Shown in pieces: positions 1 to 11,070 of a stretch of 64,000 nt of DNA. Positions within the stretch are counted from its first letter, which is position 1. Each line of letters starts with the position of its first letter. The notes under the pieces were generated by a model, which was not told the origin of the DNA, made no database searches, and worked only from the letters and a program-made list of their open reading frames with translations. Source of the stretch: Pontederia crassipes (taxonomy: Eukaryota > Streptophyta > Magnoliopsida > Commelinales > Pontederiaceae); contig CM060195.1 in NCBI GenBank assembly GCA_030549335.1, positions 31,438,874-31,502,873 on the forward strand, in the 5' to 3' direction. A program made the position numbers and the translations under genes.

Positions 1-367
1 TATGCTAATGTTTTTCAAAAATGGAATTTAATTAAAATGTTCAAAAGGCTAAGGGAGAAATTTACAAAATAAGACGAAACTGAATATTAATGATAAACAT
101 AGTTTTATTATTTTTCTTCAAAGGTAACGAAGGAGACAATGAAACTTTAAATAAATAATATATAGATGAAAAGCGGTGATGAAGGAATAAAATTGTTCAA
201 AGAAATTAATGTGTGATAGTAGTATTTTTAAAATGGAATTATGGTCACCCGAAAGAATATTATTTACTTATGAGAGATGCAAACACATAATAATGATGAG
301 CAATAATATGGAGTATGCTGCACAAAATTTGTGCCACAAATGGTCTGTGAATACCTAACGGCACAAC

Positions 368-371
<4 letters not shown>

Positions 372-421
<50 letters not shown>
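372..421. repeat. (TA)n microsatellite
   Basis: About 25 uninterrupted TA units. The open frame that crosses it is only a Tyr-Ile repeat and is not a gene. Confidence 0.95.
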
Positions 422-423
<2 letters not shown>

Positions 424-1238
424 TGTGGTTGACATGGGATACAACCTGCATAATAATTTTACTTTTGCATGCTTTTAAAAAAGATCCTCTGGTATCATTT
501 TATTTTCAAAACGTGCATTCGCTGATAAGCTTATGTTTTTTTATATTATTTTAAGTGTTGATAGAACCTTTATTTATATAAAAACATAAACTTCCTCCCT
601 TTTTTTTCAAAAATTATTTTATTGGGATGGCAGCTAGAACAAGGTGAAATTAAAGTTCAATTTTCATATGCTCCGTTAAATCACTTACCACTTCATCCTA
701 ACTCCTATTAATCGCGCATAACTTAATCTAGATCGGAAGAATGTCGACTAGGCGGAACATTGCTACCACTAGTTAGGATCCCATTAAATTCAATTGATAA
801 TACTCCTTTTAAAATCAATATTATAATACTTTACTTCACATTGAAGTAAAGGTTATAGGCTTCTGATTCGTTAATTGTGAAACTAAGTAAGTACAATTTT
901 ATTTTAGTTCTCTTTATTTCGTTGACAATAGCAAGATCTTGTTATGTTTTATGTTATATAAAGGTCAACAAAATTAATTAACTTTATCAAAAGCTCTTAA
1001 TATAGTTAAACAATTATACTAAAGTATAATTGCTTGTTCTATATATTCTATTTAAAATGACTTTAAAAGATATTTTAATAAACTTATAACTGATTTTTAT
1101 TCAATAAATAATTATTTTTTCAACCAAAATAAAAAATAAAAAATTCACTCACTTCTTACTTTATATAATAATCCTTATTGTTGAAAATCATTAGACTTAA
1201 AATATTATTTAAATATTTAAATAAGAAAAAAATATATA

Positions 1239-1559
1239 TGTAGAGCATTTGACGTAGAACAAATGTAGAACATTCATTTTATTTATTATATTAATTATAT
1301 ATATATATATTAATTTAACGTATATATTAAATAGTAAATATGATTAAGATCATGATCATCGAATTATTCGATGGTCATGATCAACTTATTTTAACAAATA
1401 TGATTAATTCAACAGCTATAATTTATTTAGTCTTAAATGATAGATTTTTATTATTAAATTATCTCAATAAATATTAAATATATATATTATTTCATTTAAG
1501 AAGTATATGATTAATCTAATTATAAAATTATTTAAACAATGAGAAATAAGCGCTCTACA
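1239..1559. mobile_element. Candidate MITE with short inverted ends
   Basis: The ends carry the inverted 8-mer TGTAGAGC / GCTCTACA around about 320 bp of AT-rich DNA. Inside, at 1346-1384, lies a 39-bp near-perfect palindrome centred on GAATTATTC. No target duplication could be fixed, so the element call is an inference from the inverted ends and the hairpin only. Confidence 0.35.
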
Positions 1560-2873
1560 CTAAGGTCTAGAGCGGAGTGCTCTATAAACTCATTAACCTC
1601 TTTAAATACTTTTATTCTTTGAATATTAACTAATCATAGTATAGTTGAACTTAAACACACTATTGATTAACCTATTTTGATGAAATTGACTATATGAAAT
1701 TGGTTAGATTTTGATAGTTACATCAGAAAGATGAATATCATAGTTTGATGATTAGTTTGTTTTTATAACTTACTCGTGACTTCTTGATCTTCGAATGATG
1801 ATGTGTGTCATACACTCTAATTCCCTTCATTTCATATTCTATGCAACAATACTAATGAACTGAAAGAAAAAAAACAAGTTCATAACATAATCACATAGGA
1901 AAATTATAAAATAGAAGCGAAAGGGGAAACCAATATAGAGATGCAGACAAAAGTCAACAATCTATCAGAAAGAGCTTAACAATACAAATACCAATTAATT
2001 TGGGGGAGATAATAAAGTAGGCCATATCTCATCCATTTTATTTCATAGAGCAATTTCATAATATTTTATACTTTAGCAACACATAATCTAATAATGCAAC
2101 CATGTTATATTTTGCTTGCCTAAAGTAAAAAATAAAAATAAAAAATAAAAATAAAAAGAATCTGTCTAAAACTCAATAAGTATAAATGACATTTTTGAAC
2201 AACTTGCAAGTGCTTAGCTGTAGGAACCTTCCTAAATTCTAGGATCCATTAATGAGAATTAACATAGAGTGATTTGCCCTTCTTATTTGACTTCTGACTC
2301 TGCTAGAATTTATTCATCATAAAATAAACAAGGCCTATAAGCAAACCTACATATTAATGGTAGAAGAGTAATGGCCTTTTTTTTTTATTCAAGTGAAATA
2401 AATATTTTATTTTCTGACATATTCCTTTCTTGTTTCTGTGAATGAGGTTTCCAACTATTAAAAAGTAATCTCACCAAAAAACGTCGCACAACTGCTTCCC
2501 TCCTTTTTTTTATACACCTTCATAACACATCCCTCCGTGTTCCTTGGCGAGTTGCTCTGTTTTCTCCACAGTGACGCCATTGCCAGCCATGTGGACCTCC
2601 CCGGCCTCCTCCTCCTCCTACGTGCGTTGTCTACGCTTCTCGATAGGTATCAACACGCAATGATTTCATCTGGAGATTACGATGCGAAAGAGGAGTAAGA
2701 AAAAAAAAACTAGATGCAGCGGAGAGGAAGTTGCGATTGTTCTTGAGTAATAGTCGCGAAGGTAAAAAAGAAACGGCAGGGCGAACGGGGAGATGGAAGC
2801 TGAAGAGGAGTCTTGAGTCCTTGGCCATTCCTGACGCCTTGCTCGAGACTCTTTCTCCCTCTTGTTCTCGCCG

Positions 2874-4334
2874 ATGAGGAGATCAAGGAAGCGTCATGTT
2901 CTCTTCTCCCTCTTCGCCGTTCTCCTCGCTTCACTCCTCGCCACATCCGTTGCGCGTTTCCTCTTCGCCTGCAACGTCTTCGAACCTCTCTCCGACAAGT
3001 CCTCTCGTGTCGTCGTCACCGAAGTTGCTGGTTCTCCTCCTCCGGTCTCCAGATCACTGAAGCACAAAACCGATGAAAGAATGCGTGGCGGCCCTGGCAG
3101 CCCCGATGCCAAGACCCGTTTGTACGGTTCCGGAGAAGACTCTGCAACCTTTGGACCGAGAAATCCGCGAAGTTCACACCCTTCCGGCAACTTGAGCCGT
3201 GGCGATGGCGCAATCGCCTCCAAGACTCCTCCTTCAGCCTCTGCGATTGAAGAATCTGCAGTATTTAGATCGAGAACGCAAGACAGTTTCGACCTTTCCC
3301 ACGCCTCGAGCAATGCCAATCGTCTTCTTAGGTCCTCTGCTCGTTCCAGAGCGCCCAGATTCAAGTGGCGGAAGCAAACCAGTCTCCTCCTTCGAGTGCT
3401 CCGACCAACTGCGCGATCGAAACGGTTCCTGTTAAGAGCCGAGGAGTTCTTTCGCGGTTCCGGAACGAACTCGTCGTGCAAAGATCGATTCTTTATGACA
3501 TGGATATCTCCCTCGGACGCGTTTGGCCCGAGGGAGCTGCTCGCCATGGAGAGTTTGTTCAAGTCCCACCGAGACGCCTGCCTGCTAATAGTGCCCAACA
3601 CAATGGATTCGAATCCCGGCGTCAAGCTTCTGAAACCGCTCGTCGATAAGGGCTTCCGAGTGGCGGCCATTTCTCCCGATCTCGCCTTCTTCTTCAAGGG
3701 CACACCCGCGGAGCGATGGTACTGAAAGCTCCTGCGAAAAGAAGTCAAACCAGGAGATGTGCCGCTCGGACAAAACCTCTCCAATTTGCTCCGCCTCGCG
3801 GTTCTCTACAAGTTCGGCGAGGTTTACCTGGACGCCGACGTCATAATCCTGCGAAGCTTCAGAAGTCTCAGGAACTCCATTGGAGCGCAGACCATTGATG
3901 CTGCAACAGGGAACTGGACCCGGCTGAACAATGCGGTGATGGTTTTCGACAGGGGCCACCCCCTTCTCTACAAGTTCATGGAGGAGTTTTCAAGGACCTT
4001 CGACGGCAGCAGATGGGGCTACAATGGCCCTTATCTTGTGTCCAGGGTGGTGTCGAGGTTGGGAGTGAGTCCCGTATTTGAATTCAACGTGTTGCCGCCT
4101 GCAGCATTCTACCCGGTGGACTGGAGCAGGATAAATGACCTGTTCCAGGGTCCTAAGAACAGGAGCCACTCTAAGTGGATCAACCAGAAGCTCGCTTGGT
4201 TACAAGGTGGGAGCTTTGCCGTCCACCTCTGGAACAAGCACAGCAAAGGAAAGAGGGTTGAAGAAGGAAGCGTCATCGGAAGAATGCTGTCGCGCAGATG
4301 TGTCCTCTGCAATGCTTCAGAATCCGTAATCTGA
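2874..4334 (+). pseudogene. Alpha-1,4-glycosyltransferase-like (Gb3 synthase family) gene with an internal TGA
   Basis: One uninterrupted reading frame of 487 codons apart from a TGA at codon 284 (3723-3725). The ATG at 2874 is used because the frame upstream holds only a TTG. The N-terminus has basic residues then a hydrophobic segment (about residues 9-30), typical of a type II Golgi membrane anchor. The luminal part has the sugar-transferase block PLGQNLSNLLRLAVLYKFGE followed by the DXD motif as DAD (about residues 320-322), which in this family binds the metal-nucleotide sugar, and a C-terminal Gb3-synthase-like block (NNAVMVFDRGHPLLYKFMEE, later NGPYLVSRV). Plant members resemble the At4g19900-type proteins; donor and acceptor are not known here. 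Both halves on either side of the TGA are in the same frame and well conserved, so the stop is either a recent nonsense mutation, an allele, or a base error. The Gly usually found before VYLD is Glu here. Family assignment is strong; functionality is doubtful. Confidence 0.8.
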
Positions 4335-4934
4335 ATTATGTTTCTAAATAGCATCACAGTGGATGGTGCTCATGGCACAGGACTGCAATCAGATGTCAGT
4401 TCTTTTTCCCAGATACGAGTTTAGTAGAAATGCCTATATGTTTAAACTTCCCTCTAGAAAACAGTTATATGAATTATGTGAATAACAACCTTTTAGAGGT
4501 CAAAGTAACATTCTTTTTTCTTCCATTCTTGCAGCATCACAAAGGATTTTAAGGTATAATTCGATGAAGAAACTAAAAAAAAACTGAGTTTTGTAGCTCC
4601 CATAAGTAAAATATTTGTGCCAAAATACGAATTCTAATCACCTGTCAACCATTCTCTGTTTCCAGATTGTGCCATATAAGTTTTAGCTTGTGAAAGCAAC
4701 CAGCTCTTCTTTTCCCTTGGTTAGGTTAATTTATTTGGCGTTTACATCAACTCGCATGTTGCTTTCTCCAGATTACTTCATCAAATCTGTATTTCCTTGG
4801 ATGATCGGAAACAAAAACTTTTGCTTCAATTCATGACAGAAGTAGTAGGATGTTGGATCAATGTGCTCATCTTATGCATGCTGGGCTGGTTACTTAATTC
4901 CTTTACAATAGTTGAATTTGTAGAAAGGGAGCAT
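4335..4934. other. 3' flank of the glycosyltransferase gene
   Basis: Contains the probable 3' UTR. I see no coding sequence; several AATAA-like signals are possible but none is decisive. Confidence 0.4.
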
Positions 4935-5556
4935 CTAATACATTGCTGTCGCCATCGGAAATCCTCCTAATAACGAGCTTGCGTCAAAAGCTTCAATGGA
5001 GATGATGGCATCATACTCGGTCAAAGTTTTAACAACAAAGTTTGTCATTAGATCCTGATATAAATCTGCAGTGTCATCATTGTGTAAGAATGAAGGACAA
5101 GCACCAGAATTACCGATCCTGGGATTGGCAACATAAAAGATGGTTCGATGGTTTTTGCTGGTGTTGGAATACAACACAGGACCACTGCAGCCACATTAAC
5201 CAGCTTTATATTGGATTCGTACCAGAACATGATTGAAAACTAAGGATGTGAAGGGGAGAAGAGAAAGGAGTTGCATGAGAATTACACTAACCTTCTCCGA
5301 TGTAGGCGACTGGATGCTGCATCCATCAAAGTCCACCGAAGAGTTTTCAATATCTTGTACCATCTCCTGATGGTCCAGTTGGGAGCTGATTTTCAGTGTG
5401 ATCTGAAGTAGCTAACACAATTGTTTTAACTGTTCAAACTTCAGGCAAATTAGGTTACTTGTTGTCTCCATAGGGAAAAAGACACATTCAGGCATACCTC
5501 GAAAGACAGATCCATCTTTGGATTTTCTGTCATCAAAATGGAATGTTGCAGCATAA
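4935..5556 (-). CDS. Unrecognised spliced-looking coding segments (partial gene or relic)
   Basis: On the minus strand two segments join cleanly. 5556-5498 (acceptor after TCTCTCTCAAG, donor GTATGC; reads MLQHSILMTENPKMDLSFE) is followed by 5402-5292, which is bounded by AG and GTTAGT, is exactly 37 codons long and reads ITLKISSQLDHQEMVQDIEN and onward without a stop. A third open segment, 5184-4935, ends in a stop codon and reads VLYSNTSKNHRTIFY and so on, but its phase does not follow simply from the 37-codon exon. Further open pieces with coding look lie at 6512-6315 on the same strand. I do not recognise the family. It could be the 3' end of a degenerate multi-exon gene convergent with the glycosyltransferase. 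Confidence 0.35.
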
Positions 5557-6946
5557 CTTGAGAGAGATCCGCAAAGAAACATTTTGCTCACCGTTTCAAT
5601 AAGATTTTATTCAGTGATCAGACGGTCCAATCCTTTGGTTTGACTATGAAGTTAAAAAAGATTATCTTGATGAGATGGTTTCTGACTTATTGCATAACTT
5701 TCCTGCTTCAGTAACATTTTTTTGTCCAAATATCATGCTGTCTAGAAGCAATTGGCACAACTGTTTTAAATGTAGAAGCTTCAGATAGATCAGCTAGGTG
5801 ATTGGGTAAACGGGATCGGTAATTGACTTGTTTCCCATTTGTTATCAACAATATACCTAGAGTGTCAGACCACTTGCTTCCTCAGCTCCCTGGCCATTGT
5901 ATTTGTCACTAGTACCAAACTGTTTAAATTGCAATCTGTCTGCCTATATGGTGTGCACATAGAAAGAACCAGAACCGGTTCTCTAGTGAAAATAGATCTG
6001 CTGTGAGGCTATAATTCTATCAAGACATTTTGTTATGAGTAGAGGCTTTGCAACATAGTTTGACAGAAACATAAGCTCCTGATTGTTTCATTTGCTTTGT
6101 TTTGTGGAGAAAAAATTCGTTATTTATACAATTAAAACAGCTAGTGAGATAAAAGGAAGATAGCCAAAATATTTTTTTATGAGTCATCTGGAATTTGCTG
6201 GGCACATAAGAACAGGAAAGAAAAAAGCTTTGGATCATGAATGCAGCACATTATTAAACCTCTGCAGGTCAGAAATGCTTCTTGAAGAATGCGATGATAA
6301 GTTGGTTCACTTGGTCAGGACTTCTCCTGAACAAAGTGGCTTTCTTCTGCTCTGTAGGAAACTTCCAGATCAGGAACAATGTTGAACATTCCGCAATTGA
6401 TGTAATACTCCGTTCCAGAAAATTTGAACAAATACTCCTCTTCCAGGCTCAGCAAAGTCAGGGCTTCACTTTGACTTAGGATTGACTGCATTTGCATGTA
6501 ATGGCTTATCAACTTTACGAAATTAGGTTGTTTGCATTAGAGTCATGTTTATATGTTCTCATGTCTCGTGGTATGCACTATGCAGCAACAAGTTTACCTC
6601 TACCTGTATGGAATATGAAGAGAAACCTGGATCCGGATTTCTCATACTATGTAGCATAGGCATTGAAATCTCCATTGGTGAATGGTGAACCCCTGTGGCA
6701 ATAGAGTTTCAGAGTCCGCGAGGTCCATGATTGCACGTGGAGGTTGAGTGGTGTGAAATATGTGTTAGATGCACAAGAACAGGGAAGGTTGAATGTAAAT
6801 AGTAACTCAGTCTTAGCACACACTTTGAGATTGCATATGGACAACTAGCAATGCAATATATGATCATCGACCCATAGGGAAAGAAAATCAATTGGGGTTT
6901 ATCATTATCGATATAATCTACTTTTTCAAAAAGTCGATTCTATAAA
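5557..6946. other. Region with scattered minus-strand coding-like fragments
   Basis: Short open segments on the minus strand, notably 6512-6315 (LEEEYLFKFSGTEYYINCGM), may belong to the same unrecognised gene or relic as 4935-5556. I could not find a consistent set of splice junctions. Confidence 0.3.
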
Positions 6947-7239
6947 TGTTAAATTTGATGTGCTGACCAGTTTTTCTAAAAGCTTAAGTAGTTAGGAAGA
7001 GCAAACATTTATGATTAACACTCCCCCTCACGTGTGGACTGACAACTTTTTGGTCTAGCCCAAACTCAACACGTGGACAACAAAGGAAGAAAATTACTTT
7101 TTAATAAGAGCTTAACGAGGTTCGAACCCTTGACCTCTGATATGCTCTGATACCGTATTAAATTTGATGTGCTGATCAGTTTTCTTAAAAGCTTAAGCCG
7201 TTAGAAAGAGGAAATATTTATTATTTTATATTCTTAACA
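6947..7239 (-). mobile_element. Miniature LTR retroelement (SMART/TRIM type), whole in layout
   Basis: Two similar terminal repeats, 6947-7020 and 7156-7239, run from TGTTAAATTTG-like to TTAACA-like ends. Read on the minus strand, the 5' repeat is followed by GGTATCAGAGC, a primer-binding site matching initiator tRNA-Met, and a purine tract (GTGAGGGGGAG) precedes the 3' repeat. A perfect 5-bp duplication ATAAA flanks the element (6942-6946 and 7240-7244). Total length is 293 bp, very close to the roughly 290 bp reported for SMART elements in plants. It has no coding capacity and must have moved with enzymes from another element. The repeats differ visibly, so it is not recent. Confidence 0.85.
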
Positions 7240-7660
7240 ATAAAGTTTGAGAAAAATGAAATGCAAGATGTCGAAAACTAAGTACTACAGAAAGTAGAAG
7301 TTAATCTAAATTTTGGGATTTTTAATATATTGTAAAAATAATAGATTCTAACTAGGAAACAATAATAGAAAATGAGTTGTTAATAAATGAGATAAAACAC
7401 TAGAATATGAAGAACACATCTGGATGCTTAACCCAACTCCCAAAAAACTAAGAATAGATGGTTCGAAAAACCATTGAACTAGAGTAACCTCACTCCCGTG
7501 ATGGCTACTTTCTCAAACCGTATTTAGAGGCTTGAGACACTACAAATCCAAAGGCAATCCGTATGAAATTTGTATCTATCACTCTCGTGATTGAAACAAT
7601 CCTAGGATTTTTTACTCTAATTCATAAGAATGGGTCGCCTCTAAAACAAAATTGCAAATT
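7240..7660. other. AT-rich spacer
   Basis: No gene or clear element seen between the miniature LTR element and the plastid-derived fragment. Confidence 0.4.
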
Positions 7661-7722
7661 TCAACGCCTTCGGGAACGCGGACGCAGGTGGTGCATGGCT
7701 ATCGTCAGCTCGTGTCGTAAGG

Positions 7723-7756
<34 letters not shown>

Positions 7757-7962
7757 GTGTTTAGTTGCCACCCTTGAGTGTGGAACCCTGAACAGACTGC
7801 CGGTGATAAGCCGGAGGAAGGTAAGGATGACGTCAAGTCATCATGCCCCTTATGTCCTTGGCGACACACGTGCTACAATGGCCGGGACAAAGGGTCGCGA
7901 TCCCGCGAGGGCTCCAAAAACCCGTCCTCAGTTCGGATTGCAGGCTACAACTCGCCCTGATA
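7661..7962 (+). pseudogene. Nuclear copy of a plastid 16S rRNA fragment (NUPT)
   Basis: About 300 bp match the 3' third of plastid 16S rRNA: CCTTCGGGAACGCGGAC, the universal motif GGTTAAGTCCCGCAACGAG, then ACACACGTGCTACAATGG and CCGTCCTCAGTTCGGATTG. Small differences from the plastid consensus, including a missing short block after GCGATCCCGCGAGGG, and AT-rich nuclear sequence on both sides show that it is an integrated, decaying plastid fragment. It is not a functional rRNA gene. The open frames that cross it are spurious. Confidence 0.9.
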
Positions 7963-8015
7963 CCCTCTTAGCACTATTGGAGTCCACTAGTTTCACAGTT
8001 CTTTGTTAATATGCC

Positions 8016-9292
8016 TTGAATTATGTATCGTGTACCCAAAATTATGAAAGAAAAAAAAATGAGAATCTATTGCAGAAGCGAAGGGCTTGGACTTTTATAT
8101 ATGAAGGTTATGATTTTATCTTTTTGCTCATAGTGAAATTCTTCTGACGGCGGTCTTCTTTGCCCATAGATATTTATCTCTTGTTCATATTGATCAAGAG
8201 GATTTTACCACGTTAAATCTCTGTGTTCATATTCTCTTTTCTTTCATTGTTTTGATTGTTCATCAATCCTCGGTGTGTTATCCCACACTCTTGATGATGA
8301 ACGTTCATTGAATTAAAAGTCTTCCTTCAGGACAGAGGTTCATAATAGCATTCAAGTAAAATTACAATGCAGCAAACCAAAATCAAGATGCTCTTTATGA
8401 TCAGGTTCATACACCTGGACACATGAAAATCAATCAATAGGAGTAAATTCATACATCTCAAAATAGGCATAACGATAAAAACATAATTAAACATCCATCA
8501 TCCCTGGTTGGTTGTTTAGTGACACATTATCATAAAATCAAACATAAAAATCATTACAAATATAAATCGGTCCATCTCAAAATGTTCGACAATGTAGCTA
8601 AATAAAAGAAAGTCACTAAATACCAAAGTAGCGAAAATAAAATGGGGCCCAACGAAATGCTTCCAACTCCTGAGCTCTCGCCTCCTCTGCAAAAAGGTTG
8701 AACTCCCCCAAGTTTGTGGTCATCTCCTTTTATTTGTCTTCCTAGATTTTGGGCTCCATCCTTCATTGTGAGTGCTTCATCCTATTTGTCTTCCTAAAGT
8801 TTTGGGCTTCATCCTCCACTCCAGGGATATGTCCTCTACAAAGGAATTTGCACTTCTACTGTCATAGTGCAGTCACAAGATGGTAATGTCTCATAGCAAT
8901 AGGCCTTGTCAGAAATATAGATGTGCAGTTATAGATCATTTTGCCTCGCTAACTTATTTTGTTGGCAAAGTTCATTCCTTGTGTGCCTGCCAAAGTTCCT
9001 TCATCTCTGGTGTTAAGAATAGTGAAAGAAACGTAGACAAAATAGAGAAAAAATCCTTAAAGAAATTCACCTTGAGGAAAAGAGAATATATCGCGATAAA
9101 ACTCTAATCCTCATATATAAAAGGTTTGTACTGCATGAGGCTTCCCCCTCCCACCTCCACGAAAATCAATAGCGGGTTACGGGCTTGGCGGACTCAAGCT
9201 CTCGCTTCCACCACATAATCTCATTTTTTTCTTTTTCTTATTTTTTTTTCTTTCATAATTTTAGGTACATGGTATATAATTCGTGGCACATC
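8016..9292. mobile_element. Inverted pair of LTR-like fragments
   Basis: The segment 8016-8115 recurs in inverted orientation at about 9110-9292. Both contain CCAAAATTATGAAAG-like followed by an A-run, then GAAGCGA..GCTTG and TTTATATATGA.GGTTA-like sequence. The plus-oriented copy continues to about 8330 with a 3'-LTR-like stretch (ACCACGTTAAATCTCTGTGTT). I read this as two decayed LTR fragments of one copia-like family in opposite orientation, with about 700 bp of unassigned sequence between them. No coding domain is visible; the elements are broken. Confidence 0.45.
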
Positions 9293-9790
9293 AACAATTG
9301 GGATTGCAAATCCATTTTTAGATTTTTGTGGGTATAAAATAAGTATAAAAAAAAGGTTTTCATCATTAAATAACATAAGTTTTGGAAAATTAGCAAAAAA
9401 CATACAAGAAATTTATAAAATGTAAAATTAATAATTTAAACATAGAAATGTGCAAATAAAAAATGTAAAGTAAGATTATATGTATATTTTATATGATCTG
9501 TATGAAATTCTTTCATATCATTGAGTTCTATGGGCAAGTGATGGTGCTTAATCTTCTCCGTGGTTACTCCTGCAGAGAATAGGGCTCTTACAAGATGCTC
9601 AGGATGTGATGCCTTGGAGAAGGCCGAGGTTAGACGCCATTTGGATGGAGTGTCCTGAAGTCCCAAGGGTTTTCGTGGGAAAGAAAATCTCGTATGAAAA
9701 TTGTAGGACATTCTTGAGGACATTGTTCTCATTTATGTTTTTAACTATCTTATTCTTATAATATTTTTTTCCTTTTTTTAAATTTTATTT
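9293..9790. other. Unassigned stretch with a short minus-strand open frame
   Basis: A 98-codon minus-strand open frame (9732-9436) includes a segment with a protein-like look (KWRLTSAFSKASHPEHLVRA) that I cannot place in a family. It may be a gene or transposon fragment. Nothing else is seen. Confidence 0.25.
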
Positions 9791-10042
9791 TGTTAAAATT
9801 TGTAGCAAAAGCATTATTATTTTCTATATATTCAACCACTCATATACAAGACTTGGATCTTCAAACCTATTAGGAAAAATGAGATCTGAAAGGCTGAAAT
9901 CAAATCACATAATTATGGTGCAACTATTAGAAATACGACATCTACCTAGGTGCTCCTATTCTAATAAATATAATATATTATAGAAAGGGAAACTTACTAA
10001 AATAAAATAGATCATGCATGATCCTGCATATGATTTCTCACA
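9791..10042 (-). repeat. 3' LTR of the copia element
   Basis: Aligns by eye with 14064-14323 along its whole length, for example GAAATCAAATCACATAATTATGG against GAAATCAAATCCCATAATTATGG over shorter shared blocks, and CTGCATATGATTTCT near the end of both. Confidence 0.8.
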
Positions 10043-10821
10043 CTCTCCATCAAGCTGGTGAATAAGTATTCTCCATTCCCAACTTGGATAAAATAGTTTG
10101 AAAGCTTGAATTACTTAACTCTTAGTAAGGACATCAGCAAGTTGACTATACGTAGGCACATAAAATATACATATCAATCCACTATTCAATCTCTCCTTGA
10201 TAAAGTGCCTATCAATTTCAATGTGCTTCGTCCGATCATGTTGTTTGGATTGTGAAAAATATTGATTGCAGATTTATTGTCACAATAGAGTCTCGTGGGC
10301 CCTTCTCATTTAATCTTCAAATTTTGAAGAATGATCTTCAACTAAAGTAGTTCACACATACCTTGAGCTATGGCTCTAAATTCAACTCTACACTTGAACG
10401 AACTACCACATTTTGTATTTTTTTCTTCTCCATGTCACAAGGTTTCCACCAAGAAATGTGCGATAACCTGAAGTTGACCTTCTATTAACAATTGATCTAG
10501 GAAAATCAGCATTAGTGTATGATTCAAGTATCAAGTTTCAATTCCTTCTAAATGTCTTTTCCTAGTGTTCCCTTAAGTTAGTGTAACATATAAGCTGCTT
10601 ACAAATGAACTTCCTTCGGATTATGCATAAATTGACTAATCACACTCAATGTATATGCAATATATGGTATTATATGAGATAAGTAAATAAGTTTTCCCAT
10701 AAGGTGTTTATACATTTCTCTATTTACTACAACATCTTCATTTGTTGTCCCAAATTTAAGATTAGGACCCATGGGGTACTTGTTGGTTTGCATGTTGTTT
10801 TATCAATTTCTTTGAAAAGAT

Positions 10822-11070
10822 CTGTGATATACTTTTATTGAGAGATAGAATTTTTCTTCTGAGAGTGAGTAACTTCCATCCCAAAAAAATATTTCAACAT
10901 CCCTGATGTCTTAATCTCAAACTATTTAGCCAAGTATTGAGAAGAACTGTGATATACTTTTGTTGAGAGATAAAAGTTCTCTTCTTAGAATGAGCAACTT
11001 CCATTCGGAGAAAATATTTCAACCTCCCCAATGCCTTAATCTCAAACACTTTAGCCAAATATTGACTCAA
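10822..11070. repeat. Tandem duplication, about 125-bp period, two copies
   Basis: CTGTGATATACTTTT..GAGAGATA starts at 10822 and again at 10947. The units then share AACTTCCATTC, AAATATTTCAAC and CTTAATCTCAAAC. The duplication lies within the copia pol region. Confidence 0.8.

Larger units (their letters stand above)
1..2873. other. AT-rich intergenic DNA upstream of the glycosyltransferase gene
   Basis: No convincing coding region is visible. The stretch is strongly AT-rich, with an AT dinucleotide run near the left end and a candidate MITE around 1.24-1.56 kb (listed separately). From about 2.5 kb base composition becomes more mixed and pyrimidine-rich, as expected for the promoter and 5' leader of the following gene. 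I could not place a confident TATA box. Confidence 0.6.

Noticed and set aside
260-451. 63-residue open frame
   Set aside because: It is a translation of the (TA)n run (Tyr-Ile repeat) and has no other content.
2862-2873. Upstream start of the glycosyltransferase frame
   Set aside because: The codon there is TTG; the first ATG in frame is at 2874 and directly precedes the basic/hydrophobic anchor.
2894-3784. 296-residue minus-strand open frame
   Set aside because: It is the antisense shadow of the GC-rich glycosyltransferase coding sequence, with no family motifs.
7661-7962. A functional 16S rRNA gene
   Set aside because: Only a fragment of about 300 bp, with differences from plastid sequence and no rRNA operon around it.
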